This document shows positions 11,221-22,667 of a stretch of DNA of 64,000 bases, in pieces. Each line of letters starts with the position of its first letter. Within the stretch, counting starts at the first letter, position 1. The stretch lies in contig OV884060.1 of the NCBI GenBank assembly GCA_930367215.1, forward strand, positions 102,386,151 to 102,450,150, in the 5' to 3' direction. The notes below the pieces were generated by a model that made no database searches, was not told the origin of the DNA, and saw only the letters and a list, made by a program, of their open reading frames with translations. Position numbers and translations under genes: made by a program. Origin of the DNA: Pollenia angustigena. Its lineage: Eukaryota > Arthropoda > Insecta > Diptera > Polleniidae.

Positions 11221-11924
11221 ACCGGTTTTATTGTGCCAGCCAGCAGGCTGCTCTCGAAAAATCCTCTGGAAATCAGTGGTGGCCAGTAAATTCAGTGTGT
11301 GACTGGCACACCTTTCGTGCTTCGGCAAATATTTGGCATTTTCGAAAATCGGCATTTCGTCTTCGCGGTCTTCCTCTGCCTCTTCGCCATCATAATCACT
11401 TTGCCTCAAGCCATGGTCACGAAATGCCTTGACAAAGTTCGACCCTTTGTCCGTGATTGTCATTATAATGTTGGTCGTGTTGAGGCAAAAGGAAGTGTTC
11501 ATATCCCCGATCATTTGCGCGATTTTCTCCGCCGAGTGGACACCAAATATTCGCTTACACGCCAACGCAGCTGAATTCCTTTGGAAATTTTGATCATGGC
11601 AATGACCCAAGAAACTCCTGTAATTACCCGACCAAATGCCCGCTGTGGTGCAGAAGTATTTCGATGACGACATGGCTGTCTCTACCGTAGTCACCATGCT
11701 GTTGTATGTTTCATCGAGTCTTTTCATGGCTGTTTTCTGACACATAACTTTTAATCCAGTGCCACTAAACAGGTCTCGAAATGACTCCTTTTCTACAACA
11801 GAAACCGGTAACGCGCAGTCTACCAGAAAGCGAATAATTTTTTTCGAAAGCTGCGACGTGCTTTCATCGGAAGGACCTGCTTTCATCCTCATATACTTTT
11901 TGTGCAACTCGCTGTGCCGAACTT
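11218..11924 (-). pseudogene. hAT transposase, central part, split by piggyBac and C-terminally truncated
   Basis: On the minus strand 229 codons are open. Recognisable hAT features, in order, are FLVDCALPVSVVEKESFRDL (start of the RNase-H-like fold), a first catalytic region around TAGIWSGNYRSFLG, TDKGSNFVKAFRDHGL (second catalytic aspartate region) and CASHTLNLLATTD. The frame stops at 11218 next to a hairpin, so the insertion domain, third acidic residue and dimerisation region are missing. Upstream, the frame reads KVRHSELHKKYMRMK up to a TTAA at 11925. It resumes beyond the piggyBac at 13590 with the first half of the BED finger. Confidence 0.85.
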
Positions 11925-12420
11925 TTAACCCTTCGTCTTACTCATGAGTCTGGCCAGACCTTTTTCGATTTTAAATGTAATTTTAGTATATTTAAAACTC
12001 AGGTAGAGACTTGGAATTTCAGGTACCCTTCTAGAATTTAGTTTTCTACAAATAGCTGAAACAATATATCCTGGAAAGGATTTACAAGGAAACTTATTCG
12101 AATATTTTACTGCACACATCACATTCGTAACACATGTGGTCTGGCCAGACCCATATATATTTTGTACAAAGATGCAGTATTTTTAACTTTCTTTCTTGCT
12201 GTTTTTAATTATTTTTTGTTAAATTATCTTTTATTTATTTAATTTTATTAAACACACAAACAAGTGCTCCATCTAGTTCTTAATTTGGAAAAAAAACAAA
12301 AAGCACAGTAACTAGTAACTCACGTTCAGAAGTTGAGTTTTACATGTGAAGAGTACAGGCTAATAACTTAGAGCATAATAAAGCTGCTGAGGAAAGTAAT
12401 GAAATTCAACCTTCACAACT

Positions 12421-12595
12421 GAACACAATGTCGATGTTGATTGCGTTCCAAATAAGAACGATTCATCCGGTACTGAAAATAAATTGGTCATAAAACCAAA
12501 TGAATCGTTTGCTTCTAAGGACAATGAAGAAGAGCCACATGTACAAACTTGTCAACAATACTCTGCCCATGATTATTTCTATGGTAAAGATTCGA
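12421..12595 (+). pseudogene. Possible piggyBac transposase N-terminal scrap
   Basis: One frame reads EHNVDVDCVPNKNDSSG and, further on, QQYSAHDYFYGKDS. The YGKD word resembles the start of the piggyBac transposase domain. The match is short, no catalytic residues are present, and the sequence runs into the LINE fragment, so this rests mostly on its position inside a piggyBac. Confidence 0.35.
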
Positions 12596-13026
12596 TTAGA
12601 GTCGCTGGACTATGCAGATGATAAATGTGAGCTTTCCTACAGACGTGCTGATATACAAGCAAAAATTAATTATCTAACCAGAGAATCAGAGAATTGGAGA
12701 ATTGGAATTTATTGGCCTAATACTCAACTGCTCGCTATAACAAATATAAAGGACATAAATTGTGAAATCCGTAGACGTAAACTTGGCTGGATAGGGCACA
12801 CTCTTAGAAGAGAAGATGACAACATATGCCAAAGAGCGCCTCCCCCCCACAGGGTGCAAGAAGACTAGGAACCCCGAACAACTCTTGGCGACGTTCAACA
12901 TTAAACGAAATTAACAAGCCGCCTGAATTTAATAATGAAAAGATGGTTAATTTGACGGAACTGAAAAGTATTGCAAATATACGCTCCAGATGGAGATTTC
13001 TTATTGAGAGCCTATGCACACAATGA
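12590..13026 (+). pseudogene. LINE reverse transcriptase fragment, RTE-like, inside the piggyBac
   Basis: It reads LESLDYADDKCELSYRRADI, i.e. the YADD active-site box of a non-LTR reverse transcriptase. After a deletion come NIKDINCEIRRRKLGWIGHT and LRREDDNICQRA, then in the next frame GARRLGTPNNSWRRS. The WIGHTLRR and WRR words are typical of the C-terminal region of RTE-type LINEs. Internally deleted and frameshifted, so inactive. Confidence 0.7.
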
Positions 13027-13589
13027 GGTAGCTCTAAAATAATTTTTAGAGCAAGGCTTATTATAATTATTAAAGATTGAAGGCGAAGCGATTAAACCTG
13101 AAATAATCCGGTTTAACGACGTAAATAAATGCAGAGTCAAATATATTTTACAACACAACTATCCACCAAAAGATGAACTTTGGCCTTTTTGCAGTATTTT
13201 GGCACTGGCTGTCTATTGCAAAAAAAAAATTACATGTGTCACTTGCTAGGGAATCTATAAAGCTAATACTTTTATTTTATTTCTCTTTTTTTCACAAATA
13301 AAATCGTATTGCATATTATAAACATGTTATATACCTTTGATGACATAAAACGATCTTATTTTTCAGTTTTTAGAAAATATATTAATTTATATATTATAAA
13401 TAAAAATAATTTGAATATGGTCGCATATTATTTCATTTGATGAATTTCATATTTTATTTAAATTAAAAATGTGTATGGTATAACATTTAGTTAAAAAATT
13501 GGTTTTATTTATTCAAAAGTTGGTTGGGTCTAGCTAGACTCATGCGTTACGAATGTGAAAATAAAAACATGTGTAAGACCGAGGGTTAA

Positions 13590-13652
13590 ATGAGAGATGA
13601 AGTTGGAGGTAACTTCATCTGTGCCTTTTATTAATTTGTGACAGGTTGTACT
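13590..13652 (-). pseudogene. First half of the hAT BED zinc finger, separated by piggyBac
   Basis: On the minus strand CHKLIKGTDEVTSNFISHLK runs to the TTAA at 13586. If one TTAA and the piggyBac are ignored, it is in frame with KVRHSELHKKYMRMK at 11924. Together they give the C...HLKVRH pattern of a BED finger. The expected first cysteine pair is partly eroded upstream. Confidence 0.75.
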
Positions 13653-13779
13653 CCCATTTGTCTGTCACAACAAGAAGAAACAATTAATATATTGATTTAA
13701 TATTTATTCAAAAACTGTTACATTATGTAAATATAGCATCAAATGTGATAAATAAATATTTTCTTTTCACAAAAATAGT

Positions 13780-14012
13780 TAAAAATAATTGATCTAATCA
13801 AAAATAATCAAGAAATCTAATCAATTATTTTTTGGATTAGTTTTGATTAGATTTGATTAGAAATGCTAATCGTCACTAATTGTGATTAGATTTTTGATTA
13901 TTTCTAATCTAATCAATTAGTAATCGTCTAAAATGGCTAACTAATCATAATTAATCAATTTTTCAGCACAATTAAAATTTCTAATCCAATTGCTAATCAT
14001 TAGGATTTCTTA
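13780..14012. repeat. GATTAG/CTAATC-rich inverted repeat cluster
   Basis: At least ten copies of CTAATC or GATTAG lie in about 230 bp, in both orientations, so the region can fold on itself. Probably a degenerate MITE. I could not define the ends. Confidence 0.5.
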
Positions 14013-14504
14013 TCATTATTCCCAAGCTATGGTCAAGAACACGTTTTGTTGAGTTTTATAAAACTGTAATCTGCTTAAGCGAAGTGCTAAACCAAGGTAC
14101 AAAGTAGACTCGTTAGCGGACAGACATAAACCCCAATTGTCAAATTCGTATGTATGAGGCAAAATTAGTTCATGTTTTTTATTTTGTTTTTTTTAATGCA
14201 TTTGACAGGCTTTTTGTTAATTTTTGGCAGAAGTTTATGCATATTACAGTTGGGCCTTAAGGTTTTCAGTAGCAAAGAACAATTTGAGCAGTCCGTTAGT
14301 TGAAACATCGATGCATCGTGTTTTTTACCGATGTTTTTAGCATCGATGCTTATCGTTAAAACGTGATGATTTTAAAAATTGAACAATGGTGCATCCCTAG
14401 ATATAAATATCATAAAATTCCAGTTGAAGCCGATGTGAAATTGCAGACGTTGAGAACGCCAACCACGCATTTACTAAAATTGAAAAATTTTCGACGACTG
14501 TTGC
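14013..14504. other. Gene-free stretch
   Basis: Holds a CATCGATGC-rich patch near 14307-14351 in both orientations, ending GGTGCATCCCTAG, probably a decayed hAT-type end. No gene seen. Confidence 0.4.
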
Positions 14505-14870
14505 GCAAATATAAGTTTAAGGTGCGAATACAAATAATGAAATTAAGGACATAATTGTGTAAAACGTAACGCAACGCCAAAAATTACATTGAAAGCAAAA
14601 ACAATGTCAAAAATATTTTGTAATTTTGTGTTTGCTTTCTACAGAAGTTTGTATTCAATTTTTAAATTTTAAAAGCTGCATACCTAGTGAGTGGCGCTGA
14701 AAAAATTTTAAAACGCAATATGAATTTTTGTAGAAAGCAGCATCAAAATTTTAAAATAATTTTGGCTTTGTTTTTGCTTTCAATGTAATTTTTGGCGTTG
14801 CGTTGCTTTTTACACTATTAGGGCCTTAATTTCGTTATTTGCATTCGCACTCTAAACTTATATTTGCCGT
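14505..14870. mobile_element. Foldback MITE with ~120-bp arms
   Basis: Left arm 14505-14625 and right arm 14750-14870 are inverted copies, sharing GCAACGCCAAAAATTACATT, GAAAGCAAAAACA and CAAATATAAGTTTA. TTAAGGCCCTAATAGTG on the right arm resembles the ends at 6705-6748, suggesting a PIF/Harbinger-like core with longer foldback flanks. Non-coding. Confidence 0.7.
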
Positions 14871-14884
14871 ACCTCTACTATACA

Positions 14885-16533
14885 TAGGCTTGCCAGACGT
14901 ACTGTTTTCTGCAGCACGCGTACTTTTTTTACTATTAGTACTGCTGTCTGCATAGCCATTAAAGAAGCACGCAATTATTCTTTTTTAAGCTTTTGTGCTT
15001 CATTTTGTACTCTTTTTTCGACATCAACTAAAAAGACAGCAAACCTGGAAGAAATGTTTGAATTTTGCGTTTTTTTTAATGGTACTGAAGGGCTACATCA
15101 TGTACCAACTCGATGGCGCCTGCAGTTAAAATATTTTTAAAAAACAATCCAGCCGTAAAAACTTTCTCGTTGTCCCAAAACTGTTGTTCGTTCACCTGTT
15201 TTATATACAACTTTTCAGCCTAAACAATAATAAATTTTAAAAACTTTCCATTTCCATGATTTTGTAGAAGTATTCAATAATTTTCTATAAGTAAATTGAC
15301 TTGAATATGCTTTTTGATGACAAATTTTGAAATGAAAAATCTGTAGAAAATAAATCAAAAGAAATTCTACAAAGTTGGTCACTTCATAATTTCGAAAATA
15401 TTCGTATTTTTACTTCCCCATTCAAACAACTGAAAAATTTTTAGTTCAAAGCTTTCTTTTTGGAGAAAAGAGCGAAGTTAACTTTTAATTGAAAACTTAG
15501 AGAGTGCATTTATAACAAAAACTAATTTTAAATACACTTTCCCCCGTATTCATAAACCTTTATTAAAGTTAACAAACGTTTATTAAGGAACATTTTCATA
15601 GAAAATTTCTTCTGTTAGCCTTAATTAAATTTAAAACATTTTTCTTTTTTTGAATATGTACAGGCATTTGAGTTTTTAAATTTTTTAAAAACAGATAACG
15701 GTAAAAATGTCATTGTTAACGTAGTACAAAAAAAAAAAGATAAATATGAATGAATGAATGATTTTATTATTTATAAAATTTTAAACAAACTTAAAAAAAT
15801 AACAAAGATAGAGCTTAAAATTAAATAATAAATCATAATAAGACATAACATAGTGTTGTGTGTCTGATTGGCTATAAAAAGGATGAAAGTAATTATAATC
15901 AAACGTAATTAAAAAGTATAGAAAACTTAAAAAAACCTCAAATAATTTCAATAATAAGTAGTATTCTGTTAAGATAATATTTCGATACTTTAAACAATTT
16001 ACTATATATGTGTATAAACGCATAAAAATTTTGCCATTTAAAAGATCTTTAACCTCATCGGGGGAAAAGCCGTTTATTAAACGATTGCACACGATAGTTA
16101 AAGAATATGGGGCATCTTCCAAGGAAATGTAAGGTATTTTCCGGTTCATTACAGTTACATAATGTACATAAAAAATAAATATTTGTAATATTTTTAATAA
16201 ACAATAACTTTGTTGTAAGAGTAGATAAATTAAATTGTTAAATTAGATTTATTAAAATGTTTAACTAACACGTGATGTTGAACTGAAAATTTATATTATT
16301 ATTTTACAAAATTAAAATGAACAAAGCATTATTTTATCTTTTAATTTGAAACATCTGACTAATTAAAAGATTTCACTGCATAAATTGCTATGCATTGAAT
16401 TTTATTTTTTTGTTTTTAGTTACGTTAATTTTAAGTTAATAAAATAGAAAAAATTGTACTTCTTTTTACATTAACGTACTGCCGTTTTTTTCTCGATGTA
16501 CTGTTTTTATGGATTTCATATCTGGCAAGCCTA
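14885..16533. mobile_element. hAT-type element with TAGGCTTGCCAGA ends
   Basis: Both ends begin TAGGCTTGCCAGA (right end as reverse complement). The flanks are ACTATACA (14877-14884) and ACTATTCA (16534-16541), 7 of 8 identical, which is a good 8-bp hAT-type duplication. GTACTGTTTT/GTACTTTTTT words recur just inside both ends. The interior has no recognisable transposase; a minus-strand frame at 15781-16149 is of unknown nature. Confidence 0.75.
15781..16149 (-). CDS. Unrecognised 122-codon open frame
   Basis: Starts MNRKIPYISLEDAPYSLTIV and continues NGFSPDEVKDLLNGKIF, which has protein-like composition; the second half becomes Phe/Tyr/Leu-rich like translated AT-rich DNA. I do not recognise it. 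It lies inside a non-autonomous hAT-type element, so the first 40 residues could be captured coding sequence or a chance frame. No function is proposed. Confidence 0.2.
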   Translation of the reverse strand: MNRKIPYISLEDAPYSLTIVCNRLINGFSPDEVKDLLNGKIFMRLYTYIVNCLKYRNIILTEYYLLLKLFEVFLSFLYFLITFDYNYFHPFYSQSDTQHYVMSYYDLLFNFKLYLCYFFKFV

Positions 16534-16922
16534 ACTATTCACTTGTTTGTAAGATCCAGAAATAATAATTCCTACTTTAGTATAGACTCTATAGTAGTCT
16601 CTATACTATAGAGACTACAAAGAGTACAAATCGTTTTCTAGTCCGATCAAATAATATTCATCTAAGTGTTAGGCTGCGTACAGAGTGGCCGCTTGTTGCC
16701 GAGCCGAGCCGAGCCGACTGACGCTTATTGCGAGAACTTATTCATGTGAAAAACAAGTTTGAATGTGCATAGTGGATGCGAGAATCAGCGCTGATATTTT
16801 ATCTATTATTTGTGTTTTATGTATGTTTGTATGCATTTGGGTTTGTTGTTCATTCGAAATGTTTATTACATTTTTTTTAAATTTTGTTTATAAATTTTTT
16901 TTTATTTTTTTATAATCTATAT

Positions 16923-18147
16923 ATGGGTCGATATCACGAAATGACTACATTCTGTGGCCCGACGCATTTTGTAATAAAAATATTACAAAATTAAAATTCT
17001 GAGAACAGGATTAAATAAAACAAAATGTCCTTCAACGAGGCGCGGAAATCAAAATAAAATATTTTAGATATTTTTATGCAAAAAATTTGGTCGCACGGTG
17101 CAAATCGTCATTACCATGGTGTGCGTCCAAACGTTTTGTGTTCAAAAAACACAGATTTTCATTAGTATCTCAAAATATATATTATAAATGAAGTACGTCA
17201 AGTTATTCGAGAAGAATAAACCAACTCAATTTTAATTTCATAAATATAATTTTATTTTAAAACTTATGATTTTGAGACATTTTAGTCCGTGGCTAATTTT
17301 TTTCGTCATTCCCCGTGGGCCAATTTGTTTATTAAAAAAAATGCTTCAAACCGGTTTTTTGGTTAGGTGTTAACTGTCAATGTAACGACAATTCCCGTTA
17401 ATTTTAAAGTGTATTGACAGAAGTGAAAAATGTAGTCAGTTGTTTGAGAGCTTTTGAAGTGTTTAGTGTTTTTTGCGCATGTTCTGAAATTTTGTCATTC
17501 CCGTGGTAAGTATATTTTTCCGTTATTTATATTATAATTTCCAAATTCGTTGTATTGGTTTGTTCATTTTTTAAGTCTTTATTAGATTCTAATATATTTT
17601 ATAAAAATTTTTGAAGATTTTCACATTTAAATCCAAGCATACTCACGTTTCCATCATTACCGTGCAGTCATTACCATGGGAATAATCTAAACCACGGTAA
17701 TGACAAAAGGAACACGGGAATTACCTTTTCAATGTATATTTGAGATTATTCAATCTATGGTAATTATTTAAGAAATTTGATGTTCCCAACCTTAAAAAGT
17801 ACACCTGGAATTATAATCCAAAGAATGGGCATAACGTATGCATTTTATTAAATGTGTTTCCATAAATTGCTGTATGTGTTTTATTTAGCTGCAATACATG
17901 ATAAAACGTCATTACCATGCTGCTCAGTCAAGAGCGTGCCGCACAAATATAATTTCCGTTGGACTATTGTCATTCCCGTGGGGTACAAAAATCTTTAAAA
18001 TCCTTAAATATACATGGCCCATTGCTTATTAATATATAAAAAGGTCTTATAAAACAGTATCAACCGAAAAATAATTATTTAAACCCATTTTCGCACTTGG
18101 CCGTTTTCAATCCTCGATTGTAGTCAATTCATGATATCGACCCATAT
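16923..18147. mobile_element. Nested element with TATGGGTCGATATC ends and repeated GTCATTNCCRTGG phrase
   Basis: The ends TATGGGTCGATATCACGAAA and, inverted, TATGGGTCGATATCATGAAT are flanked by TA, so a TA duplication is plausible. The interior carries at least eight copies, in both orientations, of GTCATTACCATGG or GTCATTCCCGTGG. No coding sequence was found. The repeated phrase is unlike anything else in the window and may be a protein-binding array. Confidence 0.65.
17107..17983. repeat. Dispersed GTCATTACCATGG / GTCATTCCCGTGG phrase array
   Basis: Copies are at 17107-17119, 17305-17319 (with one extra C), 17494-17506, 17653-17663 (partial), 17667-17680, 17692-17704 (inverted), 17908-17920 and 17969-17983. 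Diverged copies lie near 17387 and 17713. Spacing is irregular, so this is not a tandem array. Confidence 0.75.
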
Positions 18148-19102
18148 AAATCGGCTAAGGCAAAACAGTTAAGAACACTTTCCTCCTCTGTATGCCAACC
18201 GATTTGAGCAAAATATACACCATTTGAAAGAAATTTACTCATAATTTCAGAGTTATAAGCGTTTAAAATTGCTACTAACACATTGCTAAAGATAAAATTA
18301 TACATTAAACTGGGTGAACAAGAACACGTAAGGGGAGCTTTTTGGTAATTTTTCGTTCAACAGTTGGTACTTTGATTAATTTTCGTTAATATTAGACATA
18401 AAAACATAAAATTAAACGTGCAACGTCCTGACTGGATGACAATATATAAAGGAGACTTTTTGATACTTTTTGGTTTTTCAATTATTATTTTTTATATTGA
18501 ACTTACAAAATTAAATTAACTCACATAGAAGATAAAATATGAACCGGAGGTTGGTCCCTCGCCAAATTGATCCACTTTGAAGGAAAAAATAAATGCTCGA
18601 AACAAATAAATTCATATATACTTAGATGAATTATGTTTTATTCATATTTACAAAAAAATTAATGGTCGAATTTTGACTATTAGGCGAACACTAGTTGTTA
18701 TAATTTTATTTAATTTTAATTTTTTTTGTTTAGTTTTTATTTTCTTTGTAATTTTTATTATTTTTTTAATTTGAAATCATAACAACATAACATAAACAAT
18801 GTTTTCGGCGCTGAAATACGCTTTGAAACTGTTTTCTGGCATTCAATCAGCTTTGCGCTCTGACCAGCTTGGCGTCCGCAATGAACTGTTCGCGCTTATT
18901 TGTACTAACTTGAATAGTACCATTTTTCTCGCATTGGTTCTCGCAATAAGCGTCAGTCGGCTCGGCTCGGCAACAAGCGGCCACTCTGTACGTACGCTTA
19001 GTTATTTTGAATCAAATTTCTGGCTTATTTTTGTCTGTGACCACAATTTTTTATTATAAGCGATTACTTAAACGGAATTTCGTGCAATACATATATTATT
19101 AC

Positions 19103-19716
19103 CAGGGACCGTAACAGTTATGCCTTTTTTCATAAAAGTCAGATGAAAACAGTTATTTTTTGAGCAAAAATAACAGTTATTTTTTGATTTTTATTTTTTT
19201 TAACAAAAATAACAGTTATTTTTTGATTTTTATTTTTTCGATCAAAACTAACAGTTATTTTTTGATTTTTATTTTTTTGAACAAATTTAACAGTTATTTT
19301 TAGATTTTTATTTTTTCGAGCAAAAATAAAAGTTATATAAAAGTTAATTTAGATGACTTTAATAATTATTTTAATGTGCATAAGGAATTCCAATGATAAT
19401 TAAACACTTAAATAAAAATTTCAAGTCAACTAAATTATTAAATCACGTACATTTATTTAGAGAATGACTTTTATTTTTGCTCGAAAAAATAAAAATCAAA
19501 AAATAACAGTTATTTTTGCTCAAAAAAATAAAAATCAAAAAATAACTGTTATTTTTTGATTTTTATATAAAAATCAAAATTATAAAAATCAATATATTTT
19601 ATCATTGACAAGTGCATAAGGAACAATATGGTACACTTGAATAAGTTTTTCGACATTTATTTCTATGTGCTTTTTTTGTTTTAAAATTCCAATATAACTG
19701 TTATTTGCGGTCCCTG
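19103..19716. mobile_element. hAT-type MITE with CAGGGACCG ends and internal repeats
   Basis: Ends CAGGGACCG (left) and CGGTCCCTG (right). Flanks ATTATTAC (19095-19102) and ATTATAAC (19717-19724) match at 7 of 8 positions, an 8-bp duplication. Inside the left half are four tandem ~60-bp copies of AACAGTTATTTTTTGATTTT, with inverted copies in the right half (19490-19565). Non-coding, 614 bp. Confidence 0.8.
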
Positions 19717-19724
19717 ATTATAAC

Positions 19725-21000
19725 ACATCGTAATAGTTAATTAACTTACAAAATTTCGTTTTGGTTTCACGATAAAATAGAAGAAATCTCTTTAAACTTA
19801 AACAAATTTTTGTAATAGATTTCTTTTAGCAATTTTCAAAAGGAACGCAAAAATATTAAGGTTCTGAAATTATCCAGATATTTGAATATTGCACATTTTT
19901 TTTAAATAACTATTCGGAAAGTAGTGACGCTTAACTTTACGCAATTTTATTCCTGAGTGTTTACTCACTTCTTCTCTTTCTTATATTCTGTTTGACACCC
20001 ATTTGCAAAAGTACACACATAAAGAAGAACGATTGCACAAATACAATCAGACACAAATTTAAAACATGCAACATCTTTGCATTTGCAGTTAAGTTTTTTT
20101 TTTTGGTTTTACATGTTGTTGTTTTTTTCTATTCGTGTTTTTTGTTTCTTTTGCATATTTTCCCAGTTAGTATTGTGTCAAAGATAATAATAATGGTGAA
20201 ATGTACGTGTCTACATACAAGAAATGTTTTGCAGAGAAATTTTTTTTCATTTTCTCTCCTACCTTAATCTTCCATAAAAAATCCATTCATTCCACTTTGA
20301 TGGTCATACATGTGAGTGTTTTGGTGTTTATCTGTGTAAGTGTGATGTAACATGTTTGTTGCAAAAGGAGTAGGTGGGAGGAACCTCGTAGTACATTTAT
20401 TCAGTTTCAAAACAGAAATTATATTTTTTTTGGTTCTATTTTTGTGTTTTCTAACTCTATTTGTGCTGGAGTTTTTTGGCAGTTAAGAAAAAAAATCAAT
20501 TTAAATAAACTGCACTCAAGTGGGTCATAAATTAATTTCATTTGATATTATTTACATATATAAATATTATTGCTTTTCTGCGGTTAGTTGCTGTGTACAT
20601 AAAATGGAATTATTTTAAAATTACTAAAATTAAATTATTGAAATATTTTAAGTTTAATATAAAATTTAGCATTAAATGTAAAAAAAAAATATGCGAAAAA
20701 AATTCTACATTTAAATTAAAAACAATTATGTATAAATAAATTAATCAAATATTTATTTTACAAAAAGTGTTTAATTAAAAAATAATTTTATATATCAGAA
20801 AATATTTATGAATTTGTGAATTTAAAGTTTTTAATTAAAAACTAAAATCAATAGAATTTGGGAATTTATCGTTCTTTTTATAAATTATTTTTATTATTAA
20901 AACATTTCTCTTAAATTGCTTTTTTGACTTATGCAAAAAAGCATTTGAAATATTGAGGGAATAGGGCTTTTACAAAGAAAAAAGCTTTATAAATCATAAT
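19725..21000. other. Gene-free AT-rich stretch
   Basis: Only short T-rich frames without motifs. No repeat structure that I can define. Confidence 0.5.
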
Positions 21001-22662
21001 TAGTATTTTGGTTATTTTGTTGAACTATTTATGGGTTTTAATCCAAATTTTTTAATATTTTAATTAGGCTTAAGTTCATGAAATTTAATTTTTATTAAAT
21101 TATTTTTATGAAGAAAGGAATTTTACAACATGAAAATTAATTAAAATTGTTATTGATAATCTTTCATTCTTGACGTGGCTCGGGCTCGAACCCTGGCCGG
21201 CAGGTTACCATGACATGTTTCGATCGCAACCACTCGATCTCCTCAGATGGATTTGCCGTCTTACACTCGCAGCCATCGACGACTGCTGACGTCACTAGTC
21301 AAACATCAATCCTTAAACCAAATTGTATTTTACGTTTGGTAGATCGAAATTTGCTTTCCTGAATGATTATCCATTTTAATTGATTTTACATGTTTTTTCC
21401 TTTACTTCTGTTTTTTCGTACTTTCGTCAAGAATTTTTCTTGAAGTCCAAGTACATTTTTTGTTTTTTCACTTTGTCTTTCTCTTTTCCGTTGACCTTTT
21501 TCAGCACAACTTGAAGGACAAATGTACACATAGAGCTCGTGCCTTAGCTTTAACAATAATTAGTATTTTGGTTATTTTAATCCAAATTTTTTAATATTTT
21601 AATTAGGCTTAGGTTCATGAAATTTAATTTTTATTAAATTATTTTTATGAAGAAAGGAATTTTACAACATGAAAATTAATTAAAATTGTTATTGATAATC
21701 TTTCATTCTTGACGTGGCTCGGGCTCGAACCCTGGCCGGCAGGTTACCATGACATGTTTCGATCGCAACCACTCGATCTCCTCAGATGGATTTGCCGTCT
21801 TACACTCGCAGCCATCGACGACTGCTGACGTCACTAGTCAAACATCAATCCTTAAACCAAATTGTATTTTAACATTTGGTAGATCGAAATTTGCTTTCCT
21901 GAATGATTATCCATTTTAATTGATTTTACATGTTTTTTCCTTTACTTCTGTTTTTTCGTACTTTCGTCAAGAATTTTTCTTGAAGTCCAAGTACATTTTT
22001 TGTTTTTTCACTTTGTCTTTCTCTTTTCCGTTGACCTTTTTCAGCACAACTTGAAGGACAAATGTACACATAGAGCTCGTGCCTTAGCTTTAACAATAAT
22101 TAGTATTTTGGTTATTTTGTTGAACTATTTATGGGTTTTAATCCAAATTTTTTAATATTTTAATTAGGCTTAAGTTCATGAAATTTAATTTTTATTAAAT
22201 TATTTTTATGAAGAAAGGAATTTTACAACATGAAAATTAATTAAAATTGTTATTGATAATCTTTCATTCTTGACGTGGCTCGGGCTCGAACCCTGGCCGG
22301 CAGGTTACCATGACATGTTTCGATCGCAACCACTCGATCTCCTCAGATGGATTTGCCGTCTTACACTCGCAGCCATCGACGACTGCTGACGTCACTAGTC
22401 AAACATCAATCCTTAAACCAAATTGTATTTTAACATTTGGTAGATCGAAATTTGCTTTCCTGAATGATTATCCATTTTAATTGATTTTACATGTTTTTTC
22501 CTTTACTTCTGTTTTTTCGTACTTTCGTCAAGAATTTTTCTTGAAGTCCAAGTACATTTTTTGTTTTTTCACTTTGTCTTTCTCTTTTCCGTTGACCTTT
22601 TTCAGCACAACTTGAAGGACAAATGTACACATAGAGCTCGTGCCTTAGCTTTAACAATAATT
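21001..22662. repeat. Near-identical triplication of a ~550-bp unit with a tRNA-like block
   Basis: Units begin at TAGTATTTTGG at 21001, 21561 and 22101. Unit 2 lacks about 20 bp (GTTGAACTATTTATGGG) and unit 1 has ACGTTTGGT where units 2 and 3 have AACATTTGGT; otherwise they are almost identical. Each has a GC-rich block that, on the minus strand, contains GGGTTCGAGCCC, a good pol III B box and tRNA T-arm core. An A-box-like GATCGAGTGGTTGCGATCG lies upstream. Block positions are about 21180-21245, 21719-21785 and 22280-22345. This suggests tRNA-derived SINE sequence inside the unit. High identity implies recent duplication or an assembly artefact. Confidence 0.85.
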
Positions 22663-22667
22663 ATTTT

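Larger units (their letters stand above)
11929..13585. mobile_element. piggyBac-type element, degenerate
   Basis: It is flanked by TTAA on both sides (11925-11928 and 13586-13589), the invariant piggyBac target duplication. It begins CCCTTCGTCTTACTCATG and ends with the reverse complement of CCCTCGGTCTTACACATG; CCC ends are a piggyBac hallmark. Subterminal GTCTGGCCAGACC palindromes occur at 11948-11960 and 12139-12151, with an inverted diverged copy (GGGTCTAGCTAGAC) near 13528. Inside are possible transposase scraps and a LINE fragment. No intact transposase remains. Confidence 0.82.
16669..19001. mobile_element. 2.3-kb element with GC-rich GTACAGAGTGGCCGC inverted ends
   Basis: The outer ~65 bp at each end are inverted copies: GTACAGAGTGGCCGCTTG followed by GTTGCCGAGCCGAGCC and GACTGACGCTTATTGCGAGA. 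The left end has one extra GAGCC repeat. GC content is much higher than in the surroundings. No transposase is visible; the interior holds another inverted-repeat element (16923-18147). A clear target duplication was not found. A 86-codon open frame at 18799-19059 overlaps the right end and is likely chance. Confidence 0.65.

Noticed and set aside
17107..17983. CRISPR or tandem satellite interpretation of the GTCATTNCCRTGG phrases
   Set aside because: Copies occur in both orientations with irregular spacing inside an inverted-repeat element.
18799..19059. 86-codon open frame overlapping the GC-rich element end
   Set aside because: It runs through the terminal inverted repeat and has no motif; explained by higher GC content reducing stops.
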